Origin: Methanospirillum purgamenti
GTDB lineage: Archaea; Halobacteriota; Methanomicrobia; Methanomicrobiales; Methanospirillaceae
DNA: 64,000 nucleotides
Reading direction: 5' to 3' (one strand)
NCBI RefSeq assembly: GCF_018502485.1
Contig: NZ_CP075546.1
Below are positions 52,501-61,476 of this stretch, one piece after another (positions within the stretch are counted from its first letter, which is position 1; every line of letters starts with the position of its first letter). The notes under the pieces were generated by a model. It saw only the letters and a program-made list of their open reading frames with translations, searched no databases and was not told the DNA's origin. Made by a program: the position numbers and the translations under genes.

Positions 52501-54360
52501 TTATGTAATCCTTCTGATAACTCCGGTTTCTTTTGTTTGGTATCCTCCAAGTCTGTCGAGGAGAGATTTAAATGATGGTGATTGTATGGTTGCAATTAAT
52601 TGCTGAATTCTTACATCATGATCATAACTTTCGGCTTTCATGACAAGTTCATATCGCTCAGTCCCAACCGGAACAAATGAAAGACCATATGCTTTTGCTG
52701 CTGAATGAACAGCCATACCCATATCTGCATCTCCAGACATAATTCCTAGACATACGGCGAGATGAGTTGTTACTTCACGAGTATACCCATCAATATCATC
52801 CGGCAAAATTCCTTTTTCCTTTAAAAGATAATCAAGAAGCATACGGGTTCCAGAACCCTTTTGACGATTAATAAACCGGTATTTTGTTATGTCATTAAAT
52901 GACAAATTCTGTTTTGATATAATGCCTTGTTCTCGTTCTGCGACACAGATAAGGACCAGTTCTTCCCCTGGCATGTACCGTTTCAGGTATGAAATATTAT
53001 AGTCTCCATCATCGGATAACAGGTGCATCGGTGCCAGGTGACAATCTCCTCTTTTCAGTGCAAGAAGTCCCCCCATACTTCCTACATGTACAGATGCAGG
53101 AAATATTCCAAAATCGCGAAGTTGATCTGCCAGATAATCGATAACCGGATCATGACTCCCGGTAATTAGAATAGTTTTTTCTGCTTCTGAAATCGATGTT
53201 GTGACAAAAACATCAACGACTGACCCGGATTCAAATCCTTCTGAAGATGATGGGATGGAAATGTATCCATTCGATCTGACCATACTCATCTGTACGCCAG
53301 ATCCTCTGGATAATGGAAGGGCAATCCATTGTTCTCCAATTTTTCCTATGGTAACCAGGACAAATTCATCCACACCTATATCTGAAAATAATGGCCCGGC
53401 AAGACGCGCAGATATCTTATGATATTCTTCAGTACACAGACCTTGCCAGGAAAGGAAAGGATTGACGATCTCACGAAGAATAGTATGACAGGCAACAGGA
53501 TATCCCGGCATCCCGATAATTGGTTTATCAGAAATTTCTCCGAGGATTACTGGCTTTGCGGGTTTTATAGCAACACCATGAACAAATACAGAACCAAGAT
53601 CAGCGATAATAGAACTTGTATAATCTTTTGTTCCCTTGGATGATCCTGCAGATATAAGAACAAGATCGTGAGTCTCTACTGCATTCTGAATAGCGGATGA
53701 AATGAGATTTGGTTCATCTGGAACAATAGGATACAAAGTTACAAAAGCACCGGTTTTTTGGATCTCTGCAGCAGCCATAAGCATGTTACTTTCAATAACT
53801 TGTCCTGGTCCAGGAGTTGTTCCAAGAGGGACTATCTCACTTCCAGTTGGAATGAGCGCTACACGAAGAGAAAGGACATCAACAACGGTAATTCCATAAG
53901 AGGCCATAGCTCCGATATCACAAGATCTGATAGCATGACCTCCAGGAATGACCATTTCACCTTGGGCAATGTCTTCTCCAACCGGTCTGATATGTTGCCA
54001 GGGATATGCTGGTTTTCGTATCAGGAAACCTTCTTCATCCTCTTCGGTATCTTCGATCATAATGACAGCATCATATCCATATGGAACAAGATTTCCAGTA
54101 TTTATCCGAATGAAATCTTGAATGATTGCTGGGTGTTGATCGGTTGCTCCATGAGTGTCATTCGTTTTTACCGCTATTCCATCCATGGCAGAAAGGTGAC
54201 CCGCAGGATATGACAATGGAGCATGAATTGCATGAGCGGTAACTCGTCCAATAGAGTCAGGTACAGGAATTTTCTCAATCTTCCGGATTGCTGGAAATTT
54301 ATCCCGAAGTAACTTCAAAGCATCATGAAGAGAAGTCAGGTGCAGATATCGGTCACTCAT
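52501..54360 (-). CDS. MoeA fused to periplasmic-binding-protein-like (LysR substrate-type) domain
   Basis: 619 residues. The first 400 are a molybdopterin molybdotransferase, MoeA (YPAGHLSAMDGIAVK, PTGSEIVPLGTTPGPGQVIE, LISAGSSKGTKDYT, IGMPGYPVACHTI). The last 200 form a PBP-like domain (ILITGSHDPVIDYLADQL, RQKGSGTRMLLDYLL, GDADMGMAVHSAAKAYGL) that may sense molybdate, tungstate or pterin. MoeA inserts Mo or W into the pterin cofactor, needed for formylmethanofuran dehydrogenase and formate dehydrogenase. Overlaps the preceding moeA by 4 bases. Confidence 0.92.
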   Translation of the reverse strand: MSDRYLHLTSLHDALKLLRDKFPAIRKIEKIPVPDSIGRVTAHAIHAPLSYPAGHLSAMDGIAVKTNDTHGATDQHPAIIQDFIRINTGNLVPYGYDAVIMIEDTEEDEEGFLIRKPAYPWQHIRPVGEDIAQGEMVIPGGHAIRSCDIGAMASYGITVVDVLSLRVALIPTGSEIVPLGTTPGPGQVIESNMLMAAAEIQKTGAFVTLYPIVPDEPNLISSAIQNAVETHDLVLISAGSSKGTKDYTSSIIADLGSVFVHGVAIKPAKPVILGEISDKPIIGMPGYPVACHTILREIVNPFLSWQGLCTEEYHKISARLAGPLFSDIGVDEFVLVTIGKIGEQWIALPLSRGSGVQMSMVRSNGYISIPSSSEGFESGSVVDVFVTTSISEAEKTILITGSHDPVIDYLADQLRDFGIFPASVHVGSMGGLLALKRGDCHLAPMHLLSDDGDYNISYLKRYMPGEELVLICVAEREQGIISKQNLSFNDITKYRFINRQKGSGTRMLLDYLLKEKGILPDDIDGYTREVTTHLAVCLGIMSGDADMGMAVHSAAKAYGLSFVPVGTERYELVMKAESYDHDVRIQQLIATIQSPSFKSLLDRLGGYQTKETGVIRRIT

Positions 54361-55568
54361 TCAAAACTCCATGGTTCAGCAAATATCCGTGTGTTTTTTT
54401 CATATCCCTCAATATCAGCAGGAATACAAAGGAAGCCATCACTCATCACCAGAGTATTGGTAAGCCCTGATTTTCCAAACACAGGCGTAATAATATCTCC
54501 ATCCTGTATAATTCTGATATAATCCTCACGACCTTTTGCTGATGGAACCGAGGATGAGAGTATTCCAGATAATTTTACCGGTGATCGTATCTGACCGGTC
54601 ATTGCATAAAGAAGATCTCTGACCAATGCAATGAGAACAATATATGCCGATGCAGGATGTCCTGGGAGTCCAATTATCGGTTTGCCATCTATTTTTCCGA
54701 TTATTGTAGGTTTTCCTGGAGATAATGCAATTCCGTGAATAAGAACTTCTCCACGAGCAGCAATAATATCAGCACACATATCCCGTTCTCCCTTGGAGCT
54801 ACCCCCGGATATTAAAACAATATCCGCTTTTTGAACTGCATCTTGTATCGCTGTTTCTAGTGCTTCTCGTTCATCGGGAATAGTTCCGATAATAATTGGT
54901 GTACCACCACATTCAACAATGAACCCTGTGCAAAGGTACGTATTGACATCCCTGATCTGACCAGCTTTGGGAGTTTCATGAACTGGAATTATTTCGTTTC
55001 CTGTCGAGATAATAGCAACCCGTGGGGGAGATGCGACAATAACCTCCTGTGCTCCGCAAGCAGCAAGTACTCCCATATCACGTGAGGAGATCTTCGTTCC
55101 AGCCTTTAAAGCAGGGTTTGTTGTAGAAAAATCCTCACCCTTAAAAACTATATTTTCTCCAACCGCCATGGGTTTTGAAATGAGAACTTCTTCTCCCATC
55201 TCCTCACAATACTCAATCATTGCAACTGCATCTGCACCTGGTGGAAGAAAACCTCCAGTTGGTATATACATACATGTTCCCGGAGTAATTGGATCAGATG
55301 GTTCCTCCCCCATTCCAACCCGTCCAATAAGAGTAAGCATTATTGGAATACTCTCACCAGCTCCGACAGTATCAGATGCACAGACTGCATATCCGTCTAC
55401 TGATGATCGATTAAATCCGGGTATATCACAATCAGATAGGATATCTTTTCGGAGAATCAGTCCCAATGAATCTCCTAATAAAACACTTTTATCTGCTGTT
55501 TTCCTCGCAAGAAAAGTAAGAGTGTCTCTGGCATTCTGAACAGAGACAACCGAAAGGAATCGGCTCAT
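54357..55568 (-). CDS. moeA: Molybdopterin molybdenumtransferase MoeA
   Basis: 403 residues, the usual single-unit MoeA length: DCDIPGFNRSSVDGYAVCAS, YIPTGGFLPPGADAVAMIEY, ISTGNEIIPVHETPKAGQIR, LISGGSSKGERDMCADII and GLPGHPASAY. It inserts Mo or W into adenylylated molybdopterin. The pair of MoeA proteins may handle different metals, as proposed for other archaea. Start ATG 55568 overlaps the stop of a 58-residue gene (ATGA), and the end overlaps the MoeA-PBP gene. Confidence 0.93.
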   Translation of the reverse strand: MSRFLSVVSVQNARDTLTFLARKTADKSVLLGDSLGLILRKDILSDCDIPGFNRSSVDGYAVCASDTVGAGESIPIMLTLIGRVGMGEEPSDPITPGTCMYIPTGGFLPPGADAVAMIEYCEEMGEEVLISKPMAVGENIVFKGEDFSTTNPALKAGTKISSRDMGVLAACGAQEVIVASPPRVAIISTGNEIIPVHETPKAGQIRDVNTYLCTGFIVECGGTPIIIGTIPDEREALETAIQDAVQKADIVLISGGSSKGERDMCADIIAARGEVLIHGIALSPGKPTIIGKIDGKPIIGLPGHPASAYIVLIALVRDLLYAMTGQIRSPVKLSGILSSSVPSAKGREDYIRIIQDGDIITPVFGKSGLTNTLVMSDGFLCIPADIEGYEKNTRIFAEPWSFE

Positions 55569-55741
55569 TTAAAACAGCCAAGCTGACAGGCGCGGATTTT
55601 TATATTGTTCTTATTGCAATATCTGGCGATCTCCATTTTTGATACGCCATATTTCTCTGATATTTCAAAAGCTTTCGGACATTGGATTTCTGAAGTAATA
55701 CCTTCTTTTTCAAAGATGGTTTTTATCTGTTCATTTTCCAT
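55565..55741 (-). CDS. 58-residue Cys-containing protein coupled to moeA
   Basis: Short gene on the minus strand: MENEQIKTIFEKEGITSEIQ is followed by C-P-KAFEISEKYGVSK and then MEIARYCNKNNIKIRACQLG-CFK. The middle looks like a small helix-turn-helix (AFEISEKYGVSKMEIARYCN). It has four cysteines, the last two in CQLGC close to the C-terminus, which could bind metal. Its stop overlaps the moeA start by 4 bases. I recall similar small proteins in methanogens but know no function; a regulator of Mo/W cofactor genes is one possibility. Confidence 0.75.
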   Translation of the reverse strand: MENEQIKTIFEKEGITSEIQCPKAFEISEKYGVSKMEIARYCNKNNIKIRACQLGCFK

Positions 55742-55793
55742 ATGTATAAATTATGTACCTGAGAATAAAGGTTATAGCTATCAGTTACCACCA
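55742..55793. promoter_or_regulatory. Divergent promoter between the moeA set and dtdA
   Basis: Only 52 bases separate the divergent starts. TGTATAAATTA at 55743-55753 fits a TATA box for dtdA about 45 bases ahead of its ATG. AT-rich sequence on the opposite strand could serve the moeA set, which starts almost on top of it. Confidence 0.4.
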
Positions 55794-57119
55794 ATGACAT
55801 CCAAATCAACAATTCCCAGAACGTTTCTGATTAGTTCACGCAAAGATCCTGCAGGTACATTAATTCACGAGGAACTCTGCATGATACTGAAAAATGAACC
55901 TGGGATTGCACCATATATCAGGCATCTATACAGCGATGAACGCTTAATTTTTCTCAATGGTCCATCAATACCCGGGGATTCTGACAGAATAATATTTCTC
56001 TCTCGTCATGCGAGTGAACGGCCACGGCCTGTTATGACTGTTCATGTGACTGGGAATTTTGGGCCGGCTGATTATGGCGGAACCCCACACACATTAACTC
56101 CGGCTGCTTCAGAACTTATGCATGCCCTGTTAAATGGTCTTGTCAGATATGCTCCGGAAGGATATGAAGTCATGTACGAAGCAACTCATCATGGACCAAC
56201 CGATATTCCCCTACCATCCTGTTTCATAGAAATTGGAAGTTCTTCAATTGAATGGAATGATCGGGGAGGTGCACGGGCAGTAGCAATGACAGTCCGTGAT
56301 GCTCTCGTAAATGATACATCAACAGTTATTCGGATGGCAGGATTTGGAGGAACCCATTATGCACAAAGGCAAACTGAAATCTCTAAGTTAACAAGAGGTG
56401 GTTTCGGACATATCATGCCAACTCGAGATATCCAGTATCTGACCGAGAAGATGTTTCTGGAGGTAATCTCATGTTCTCAGGCACAAGCGATTTTCGTCGA
56501 TGGAAAAGCTATGTCCGGAAAGGAAGAACGAATGATATCGGGATTTGCAGAAAAATATGCTATTCCGGTGCTTGGACAAGGAGATTTAATCCGGCTCAAA
56601 CAGTTACCTTTTTCAGATTACCTGAAGATCAGAAATCTTGTGTTGAAAGATGCTCCTGGATGCTCATGTATTGTCCATGATTTACCTCATTGTTATGAAC
56701 CTGTAATATGTACTATCCCCGATGATCTTTTACAGGAAGTTATGAAGACTGCACCAGATGAGTTTATTCAAACCCTGGGACCACTTCCGATTGTTCATCT
56801 TACCGGGAAAGGAAAAGCATGCCATTCGATGTTTATCACGGACAAAAAATACAGCCTTGGATTATCAGATCAATTAATATCTCTCTGTCTAACATTGATA
56901 CAGGACAGATATGCCTGTTCTTTTGAGGGGGATACACTCATTATCAAAAAAACCAGGTTTGATCCGAAAAAAGCTCAACGACTAGGAATCTCTCCGGGAC
57001 CACTTTATAGCGAACTTATGGCAGGAAAATCAATACTTGTGGGAGAATCTATGGTTTATCCGGATATGGTGATGACTGAAACAGAACATCGGATAATGAT
57101 ATCGCAGAGGCAGATTTGA
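55794..57119 (+). CDS. dtdA: D-aminoacyl-tRNA deacylase with C-terminal extension
   Basis: Zinc-dependent hydrolase removing D-amino acids mischarged on tRNA (archaeal/plant type). There are 441 residues from ATG 55794; the open frame reaches back to 55605 but overlaps the divergent gene. Core motifs in the first 270 residues: FLSRHASERPRPVMTVHVTG, YEATHHGPTDIP and FGGTHYAQRQTEIS with the metal-binding histidines, then FGHIMPTRDI. The last 170 residues exceed the usual DtdA length and look like a separate domain (YSLGLSDQLISLCLTLIQDR; KKAQRLGISPGPLYSELM resembles a RNase Z/TrpB-like tail). Coupled to ftsZ by TGATG. Confidence 0.87.
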   Translation: MTSKSTIPRTFLISSRKDPAGTLIHEELCMILKNEPGIAPYIRHLYSDERLIFLNGPSIPGDSDRIIFLSRHASERPRPVMTVHVTGNFGPADYGGTPHTLTPAASELMHALLNGLVRYAPEGYEVMYEATHHGPTDIPLPSCFIEIGSSSIEWNDRGGARAVAMTVRDALVNDTSTVIRMAGFGGTHYAQRQTEISKLTRGGFGHIMPTRDIQYLTEKMFLEVISCSQAQAIFVDGKAMSGKEERMISGFAEKYAIPVLGQGDLIRLKQLPFSDYLKIRNLVLKDAPGCSCIVHDLPHCYEPVICTIPDDLLQEVMKTAPDEFIQTLGPLPIVHLTGKGKACHSMFITDKKYSLGLSDQLISLCLTLIQDRYACSFEGDTLIIKKTRFDPKKAQRLGISPGPLYSELMAGKSILVGESMVYPDMVMTETEHRIMISQRQI

Positions 57120-58207
57120 TGAAATCTATCGTAGAAGAAGCGCTTAACAGGGCAAAAGCAGAACAGCAGATTCCGCAAAACAACAGCGATCTGGATGCAG
57201 TCCTCCGGACGATGACCACCAGGATTTCTGTTGTCGGTTGTGGTGGAGCCGGATCCAACACCATTACCCGGATGATGGATGAGGGGATTGCAGGCACAAC
57301 ATTGTATGCCATTAATACAGATGCCATGCATCTTGCAACCGTGAAAGCGGATCACCGGATATTAATTGGACGGCAACGAACAAGGGGTCTTGGAGCCGGC
57401 TCATACCCGCAGGTCGGGGAGGAAGCTGCTCTTGAAAGTGAACATGAAATTCGTCGGGCTGTTGAAGACTCAGATATGGTATTCATTACTGCCGGTCTTG
57501 GTGGGGGGACCGGGACCGGATGTGCACCAGTTGTCGCCCGGGCAGCTCATGAAGAGGGAGCATTAACTATAGCAATTGTCACGCTTCCTTTCTCATCCGA
57601 AGGAGCTATCAGGATGGAAAATGCTGAAGCAGGACTTGAACGGCTCAGAGATGTTGCAGATACGGTTATCGTCGTTCCAAATGACCGTTTGATGGAGGTT
57701 GTTCCAAAGCTTCCCTTATACGCTGCTTTTAAAGTGGCTGATGAAGTTCTTATGCGGGCAGTAAAAGGGATCACAGAGCTCATTACCGTTCCCGGATTGG
57801 TTAACCTGGATTTTGCTGATATCCGTGCGGTTATGGAAAAAGGAGGTGTCGCCATGATCGGTATGGGCGAGAGTGAAGCACAAGACAAATCTGCGGATGC
57901 TGTACGAAAGGCCATCAGATCTCCACTCCTTGATATAGATATTTCCTGCGCCACATCTGCACTCGTTAATGTGACCGGAGGTCCTGACATGACCATGGGC
58001 GAAGCAGAAGGAGTTGTAGAAGAAGTCTATAATCTTATTGACCCGGATGCACGTATAATCTGGGGAGCTCAAATAGATCCTACCATGCAAAACACTATCC
58101 GGACTCTCCTTATCCTTACTGGTGTTCGGTCGCCACAAATATATGGTAGGAATGAAAAAAATAACCCGAAATTTCAGAGACACTTTGAGATTGATTTTCT
58201 GAAGTGA
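57119..58207 (+). CDS. ftsZ: Cell division GTPase FtsZ
   Basis: Tubulin-like GTPase forming the division ring. There are 362 residues from ATG 57119 (TTG 57116 possible). GTP-binding motifs: VVGCGGAGSNTITRM, the tubulin signature GLGGGTGTGCAPVVA at about 125-140, and FSSEGAIRMENAEAGLERL. The T7 loop is NLDFADIRAVMEKGGVAMIG. The C-terminal tail is short and lacks the bacterial ZipA/FtsA-binding peptide. It starts on the dtdA stop and is followed by secE, an order common in Euryarchaeota. Confidence 0.96.
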   Translation: MKSIVEEALNRAKAEQQIPQNNSDLDAVLRTMTTRISVVGCGGAGSNTITRMMDEGIAGTTLYAINTDAMHLATVKADHRILIGRQRTRGLGAGSYPQVGEEAALESEHEIRRAVEDSDMVFITAGLGGGTGTGCAPVVARAAHEEGALTIAIVTLPFSSEGAIRMENAEAGLERLRDVADTVIVVPNDRLMEVVPKLPLYAAFKVADEVLMRAVKGITELITVPGLVNLDFADIRAVMEKGGVAMIGMGESEAQDKSADAVRKAIRSPLLDIDISCATSALVNVTGGPDMTMGEAEGVVEEVYNLIDPDARIIWGAQIDPTMQNTIRTLLILTGVRSPQIYGRNEKNNPKFQRHFEIDFLK

Positions 58208-58212
58208 TATAT

Positions 58213-58404
58213 ATGGAAATCCCTAAACTGGACATCAACTTAAACGAGGAACTCTTCCGCAAATACGTGCGTATCCTCAAACTCGCCCGCTTTCCAACCA
58301 GAGATGAATATACAAAAATCGCTCTTGTTGCTGCGGCAGGTGTCGTACTCATAGGTATCATCGGGTTCATCATCTACGAACTCTTCCTGCTGCTCCCGGC
58401 CTGA
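58213..58404 (+). CDS. secE: Preprotein translocase subunit SecE (Sec61 gamma)
   Basis: Small tail-anchored subunit of the Sec translocon, 63 residues from ATG 58213 (GTG 58204 also in frame). An amphipathic helix (LFRKYVRILKLARFPTRDEY) precedes a single TM segment (IALVAAAGVVLIGIIGFIIY). Placed between ftsZ and spt5, the usual archaeal position. Confidence 0.93.
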   Translation: MEIPKLDINLNEELFRKYVRILKLARFPTRDEYTKIALVAAAGVVLIGIIGFIIYELFLLLPA

Positions 58405-58409
58405 TCATC

Positions 58410-58892
58410 ATGGAGACTGAACACCGTCTTACCCGCATCTTTGCGGTAAAGACCACGAACCGGGCAGAACGGTCGGTCGCAGACAATATCGACAAGGCGG
58501 TGCGGGACGAGGATAATGATATCCGGGTAATGTCGGTAATTGTTCCTGATGAACTGAAAGGGTACGTTCTGGTAGAAACAGATGAACCATTAGCCAGAGT
58601 TCAGGAACTGATGGAACATGTACCGAGTGCGCGCACTGTGCTTACCGGAATAACCACCCTTGAGGAAGTTGGGCATTACCTGATTCCAAAACCTGCAGTC
58701 AGCGGGATAGATGAAGGCACTATTGTCGAACTTATCAATGGTCCCTTTAAGGGTGAAAAAGCGGTTGTCAAGCGAGTTGACGCCTCTAAAGAAGAGATTA
58801 CAGTTGAACTCTACGAAAGTGTACTGCCAATTCCAATCACGGTTCGCGGCGATCATGTCCGCGTTATTGACCGTGGTGAGGATGATTCATAA
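58410..58892 (+). CDS. spt5: Transcription elongation factor Spt5 (NusG homologue)
   Basis: 160 residues: NGN domain at about 5-85 (RIFAVKTTNRAERSVADNID, LKGYVLVETDEPLARVQEL) and one KOW motif at about 100-155 (IDEGTIVELINGPFKGEKAV, VKRVD). It clamps RNA polymerase together with Spt4 and couples transcription to translation. Five bases after secE; 98 bases before rpl11. Confidence 0.95.
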   Translation: METEHRLTRIFAVKTTNRAERSVADNIDKAVRDEDNDIRVMSVIVPDELKGYVLVETDEPLARVQELMEHVPSARTVLTGITTLEEVGHYLIPKPAVSGIDEGTIVELINGPFKGEKAVVKRVDASKEEITVELYESVLPIPITVRGDHVRVIDRGEDDS

Positions 58893-58990
58893 CATCCTCT
58901 CAGTACCCATTCGGACATATTCTTTTTTATCTAGACTTCCAACCTTCATGAACCCAGATGGACATGAACCGTCCTGACTGGTGATACACA

Positions 58991-59467
58991 ATGGCAGAAG
59001 TAGTCGAGGTACTAGTACCCGGTGGCAAAGCAACAGCTGGTCCACCACTTGGTCCGGCGCTGGGTCCCCTCGGTATCAACGTCAAAGCCGTTGTTGATGA
59101 GATTAACAAAAAGACCGCATCCTTCAATGGTATGCAGGTCCCTGTCCGTGTTGAGGTGGATGATAAGAAGAATTTCACCATCTCGGTCGGTATTCCGCCC
59201 ACGACAGCTCTCATCATGAAAGAGGCAGGCGTTGAAAAAGGCTCTGGAGAGCCGAATACCAATATTGTCGGGGACATGCCGCTTGAGTCTGCTGTCACGA
59301 TTGCCAAAATGAAACTTGATGATATGCTTTCTTATGATCTCAAAAATGCGGTCAAAGAGGTTATCGGTACCTGCGTCTCGTTAGGTATAACCGTTTCAGG
59401 CAAAAAGCCCAAAGATATGCTCAAAGAGATTGATTCGGGCGCTCATGACGCAGTTCTCGTGGGATAG
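58991..59467 (+). CDS. rpl11: Ribosomal protein L11
   Basis: 158 residues, archaeal L11 (uL11). Conserved N-terminus: VEVLVPGGKATAGPPLGPAL followed by GPLGIN, and the C-terminal RNA-binding domain with KMKLDDMLSYDLKNAVKEVI. Part of the GTPase-associated centre. TTTTTTATC around 58922-58930 may be a TATA box for the ribosomal genes. Confidence 0.97.
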   Translation: MAEVVEVLVPGGKATAGPPLGPALGPLGINVKAVVDEINKKTASFNGMQVPVRVEVDDKKNFTISVGIPPTTALIMKEAGVEKGSGEPNTNIVGDMPLESAVTIAKMKLDDMLSYDLKNAVKEVIGTCVSLGITVSGKKPKDMLKEIDSGAHDAVLVG

Positions 59468-59526
59468 GATCGATAAGTAACCATAGAAGATCGTAATTCA
59501 CGGTCGCATCACTATGGAGGAACCTG

Positions 59527-60174
59527 ATGGTAGAGAAAAGCGTCCTTATTGACGCATTGAAAAAGGCAAAAGAACAGGCGCCTGAACGGAAATTCACCGA
59601 GAGTGTCGATATGACCATTAACCTGAAAAATATCGACATGTCTCAGCCGAAAAACCGTATTGATGAGACAATTCTCCTTCCTAATGGGAATGGAAGAGTA
59701 GTCAAGATTGCCGTTCTCGGATCTGGTGACATTGTTACCCAGGCCAGAGAATCCGGTGTCGAACTCATCATGGGACCGGAAGAGATTGAGCGCCTTGGAG
59801 GTGCCCCTCGTGAAGCACGTAAAGTTGCATCCGAGCATCAGTTTTTCCTTGCAGAAACGCAGGTTATGAGTCTTGTCGGAAGATGGCTGGGTCCAAGGCT
59901 TGGTCCCCGTGGCAGAATGCCGCAGCCGATTCCCGCCGGTGTGGACATCCGTCCAATCGTGGAACGACTTCGGAAATCTGTAAAAGTCAGAACCAAAGAC
60001 AAGATGTCATTCTCACTCAAAGTTGGTACTACCTCTATGAGTGAAGAGGAAGTTGCAGAGAACATCGATGCAATCCTCAAGCGTATTCTTGCAAAACTGG
60101 AGATGGGTGACTTCCAGGTCAGATCGGTCTATGTTAAGACAACCATGGGGCCGTCTGTAAAGGTGGAGTTATAA
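59527..60174 (+). CDS. rpl1: Ribosomal protein L1
   Basis: 215 residues, archaeal L1 (uL1): domain I with EKSVLIDALKKAKEQAPERK, domain II containing the GRWLGPRLGPRGRMPQPIPA signature. GGAGGAACCTG precedes the ATG. L1 binds the mobile stalk of 23S rRNA and in Methanococcus also represses its own operon; I did not identify the corresponding mRNA site here. Confidence 0.97.
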   Translation: MVEKSVLIDALKKAKEQAPERKFTESVDMTINLKNIDMSQPKNRIDETILLPNGNGRVVKIAVLGSGDIVTQARESGVELIMGPEEIERLGGAPREARKVASEHQFFLAETQVMSLVGRWLGPRLGPRGRMPQPIPAGVDIRPIVERLRKSVKVRTKDKMSFSLKVGTTSMSEEEVAENIDAILKRILAKLEMGDFQVRSVYVKTTMGPSVKVEL

Positions 60175-61022
60175 TGGCATTGTATACCGCTCATCTGCCC
60201 CAGTGGAAGAAGGATGAGATTTCAACTATCAAACGTCTTACCAGTGAATATAAACTGGTAGGTCTGGTTGATATGTATGGAATCCCAGCCAGACAGGTGC
60301 AGGATATCAGAAGAAATCTTCGCGGCAAAGCCGAACTGATAATGACCCGGAACACACTCATCGAACATGCGTTTGGTGAGAATGAAGGATCAATTTCAGA
60401 ACTCTCTTCACACCTATCCGGACACTCTGCTCTCATCTTTACCAATGAAAATCCTTTCAAGCTCTACAGTATGCTTGAAAAGACCAAAACGAAGATGGCA
60501 GCACGTCCTGGTGAGACTGCACCGGAAGATATCGTCATTTCAAAAGGACCGACCAGTTTCCGTCCTGGTCCGATCGTAGGAGAACTTCAACAAGCCGGTA
60601 TTCCTGCAGCAATTGAGGCAGGAAAAGTTACCATTCGTGAAACAAAAACAGTGGTAAAGGCCGGTGAGGAGATCAACAAAAAACTTGCAGATGCACTCGC
60701 CAAGTTAGATATCAAACCGATGGATGTCGGTCTGGTTCTGCAGGCAGCCTTCTATGAAGGAAGTATCTATGAGTCTGATGTCCTTGCGATCGATGAGACT
60801 GCATTCTACAACAGCATTATCACCGCTGCAACACATGCTTTCAACTTATCAGTCAATGCTGCATATCCAACCAAGGATACCGCATCTGCACTGCTTACGA
60901 AAGCTGTTCGTGATGCACGGGGAGTTGCTGTCGAAGCTGCGGTCACTAGCAGTGACGTTATTGACGCCGTTATTGGAAAGGCACAGGCTCAGGCCATGGC
61001 CCTTTCAAACGTTGTCAATTAA
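60174..61022 (+). CDS. rpl10: Ribosomal protein L10 (P0 stalk protein)
   Basis: 282 residues, somewhat shorter than many archaeal P0 proteins of about 330-350. Its start overlaps the L1 stop by one base (TAATG). Conserved: LTSEYKLVGLVDMYGIPARQ, LRGKAELIMTRNTLIEHAF, KGPTSFRPGPIVGELQQAGI. The alanine-rich, charged EKK/EEE tail shared with L12 is not present here; the protein ends AQAQAMALSNVVN. Confidence 0.95.
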   Translation: MALYTAHLPQWKKDEISTIKRLTSEYKLVGLVDMYGIPARQVQDIRRNLRGKAELIMTRNTLIEHAFGENEGSISELSSHLSGHSALIFTNENPFKLYSMLEKTKTKMAARPGETAPEDIVISKGPTSFRPGPIVGELQQAGIPAAIEAGKVTIRETKTVVKAGEEINKKLADALAKLDIKPMDVGLVLQAAFYEGSIYESDVLAIDETAFYNSIITAATHAFNLSVNAAYPTKDTASALLTKAVRDARGVAVEAAVTSSDVIDAVIGKAQAQAMALSNVVN

Positions 61023-61073
61023 TCAATATGAGAACAATACGAACTATCGGAAAAAATAATTGGTGAATTAAAC

Positions 61074-61388
61074 ATGGAGTATGTATACGCTGCACTCCTT
61101 CTGCACAAAGCAGGAAAGGAGATCAACGAATCCTCTGTTCAGGCAGTACTTTCTGCCGCTGGTATCGCTGTCAACGAATCACGTGTAAAAGCACTTGTTG
61201 CATCCCTTGATGGTGTAGACATTGAGGACGCAATCAGCAAGGCAGCAGCAGCCCCAGTCGCTGTTGCAGCAGCACCTGCAGCAGCTGGAGCCGCCCCGGC
61301 AGCAGCTGCAGCAGAAGAAGCCCCAGCTGAAGACAAGAAAGCTGAAGAAGAAAGTGGAATGGCAGGGCTCGGAGCCCTCTTCGGCTAA
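61074..61388 (+). CDS. rpl12: Ribosomal protein L12 (P1/P2-like stalk protein)
   Basis: 104 residues: N-terminal dimerisation domain (MEYVYAALLLHKAGKEINES), an alanine-rich hinge at about 60-85 and the charged tail ending ESGMAGLGALFG, which binds translation GTPases. Last gene of the L11-L1-L10-L12 cluster. Confidence 0.96.
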   Translation: MEYVYAALLLHKAGKEINESSVQAVLSAAGIAVNESRVKALVASLDGVDIEDAISKAAAAPVAVAAAPAAAGAAPAAAAAEEAPAEDKKAEEESGMAGLGALFG

Positions 61389-61389
61389 A

Positions 61390-61404
61390 CCCTTTCTTTT
61401 TTCT
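61390..61404 (+). terminator. T-rich terminator after rpl12
   Basis: CCTTTCTTTTTTCTC directly follows the rpl12 stop. Archaeal RNA polymerase terminates at such T-tracts, and the convergent gene downstream makes termination here likely. Confidence 0.5.
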
Positions 61405-61476
61405 CGTACGATATATTATCTAATTGTTCCCGGTTTATAAATCCCTCAAAGAAGAGACGGATCTATACTGAAAAAA

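Noticed and set aside
52501..55568. The two moeA genes as a recent tandem duplication
   Set aside because: The proteins share only family motifs and differ in length and in the added C-terminal domain; the DNA shows no long identical stretches.
59468..59526. L1 autoregulatory binding site ahead of rpl1
   Set aside because: The leader can form weak pairings, but I cannot see the defined L1 target motif known from Methanococcus.
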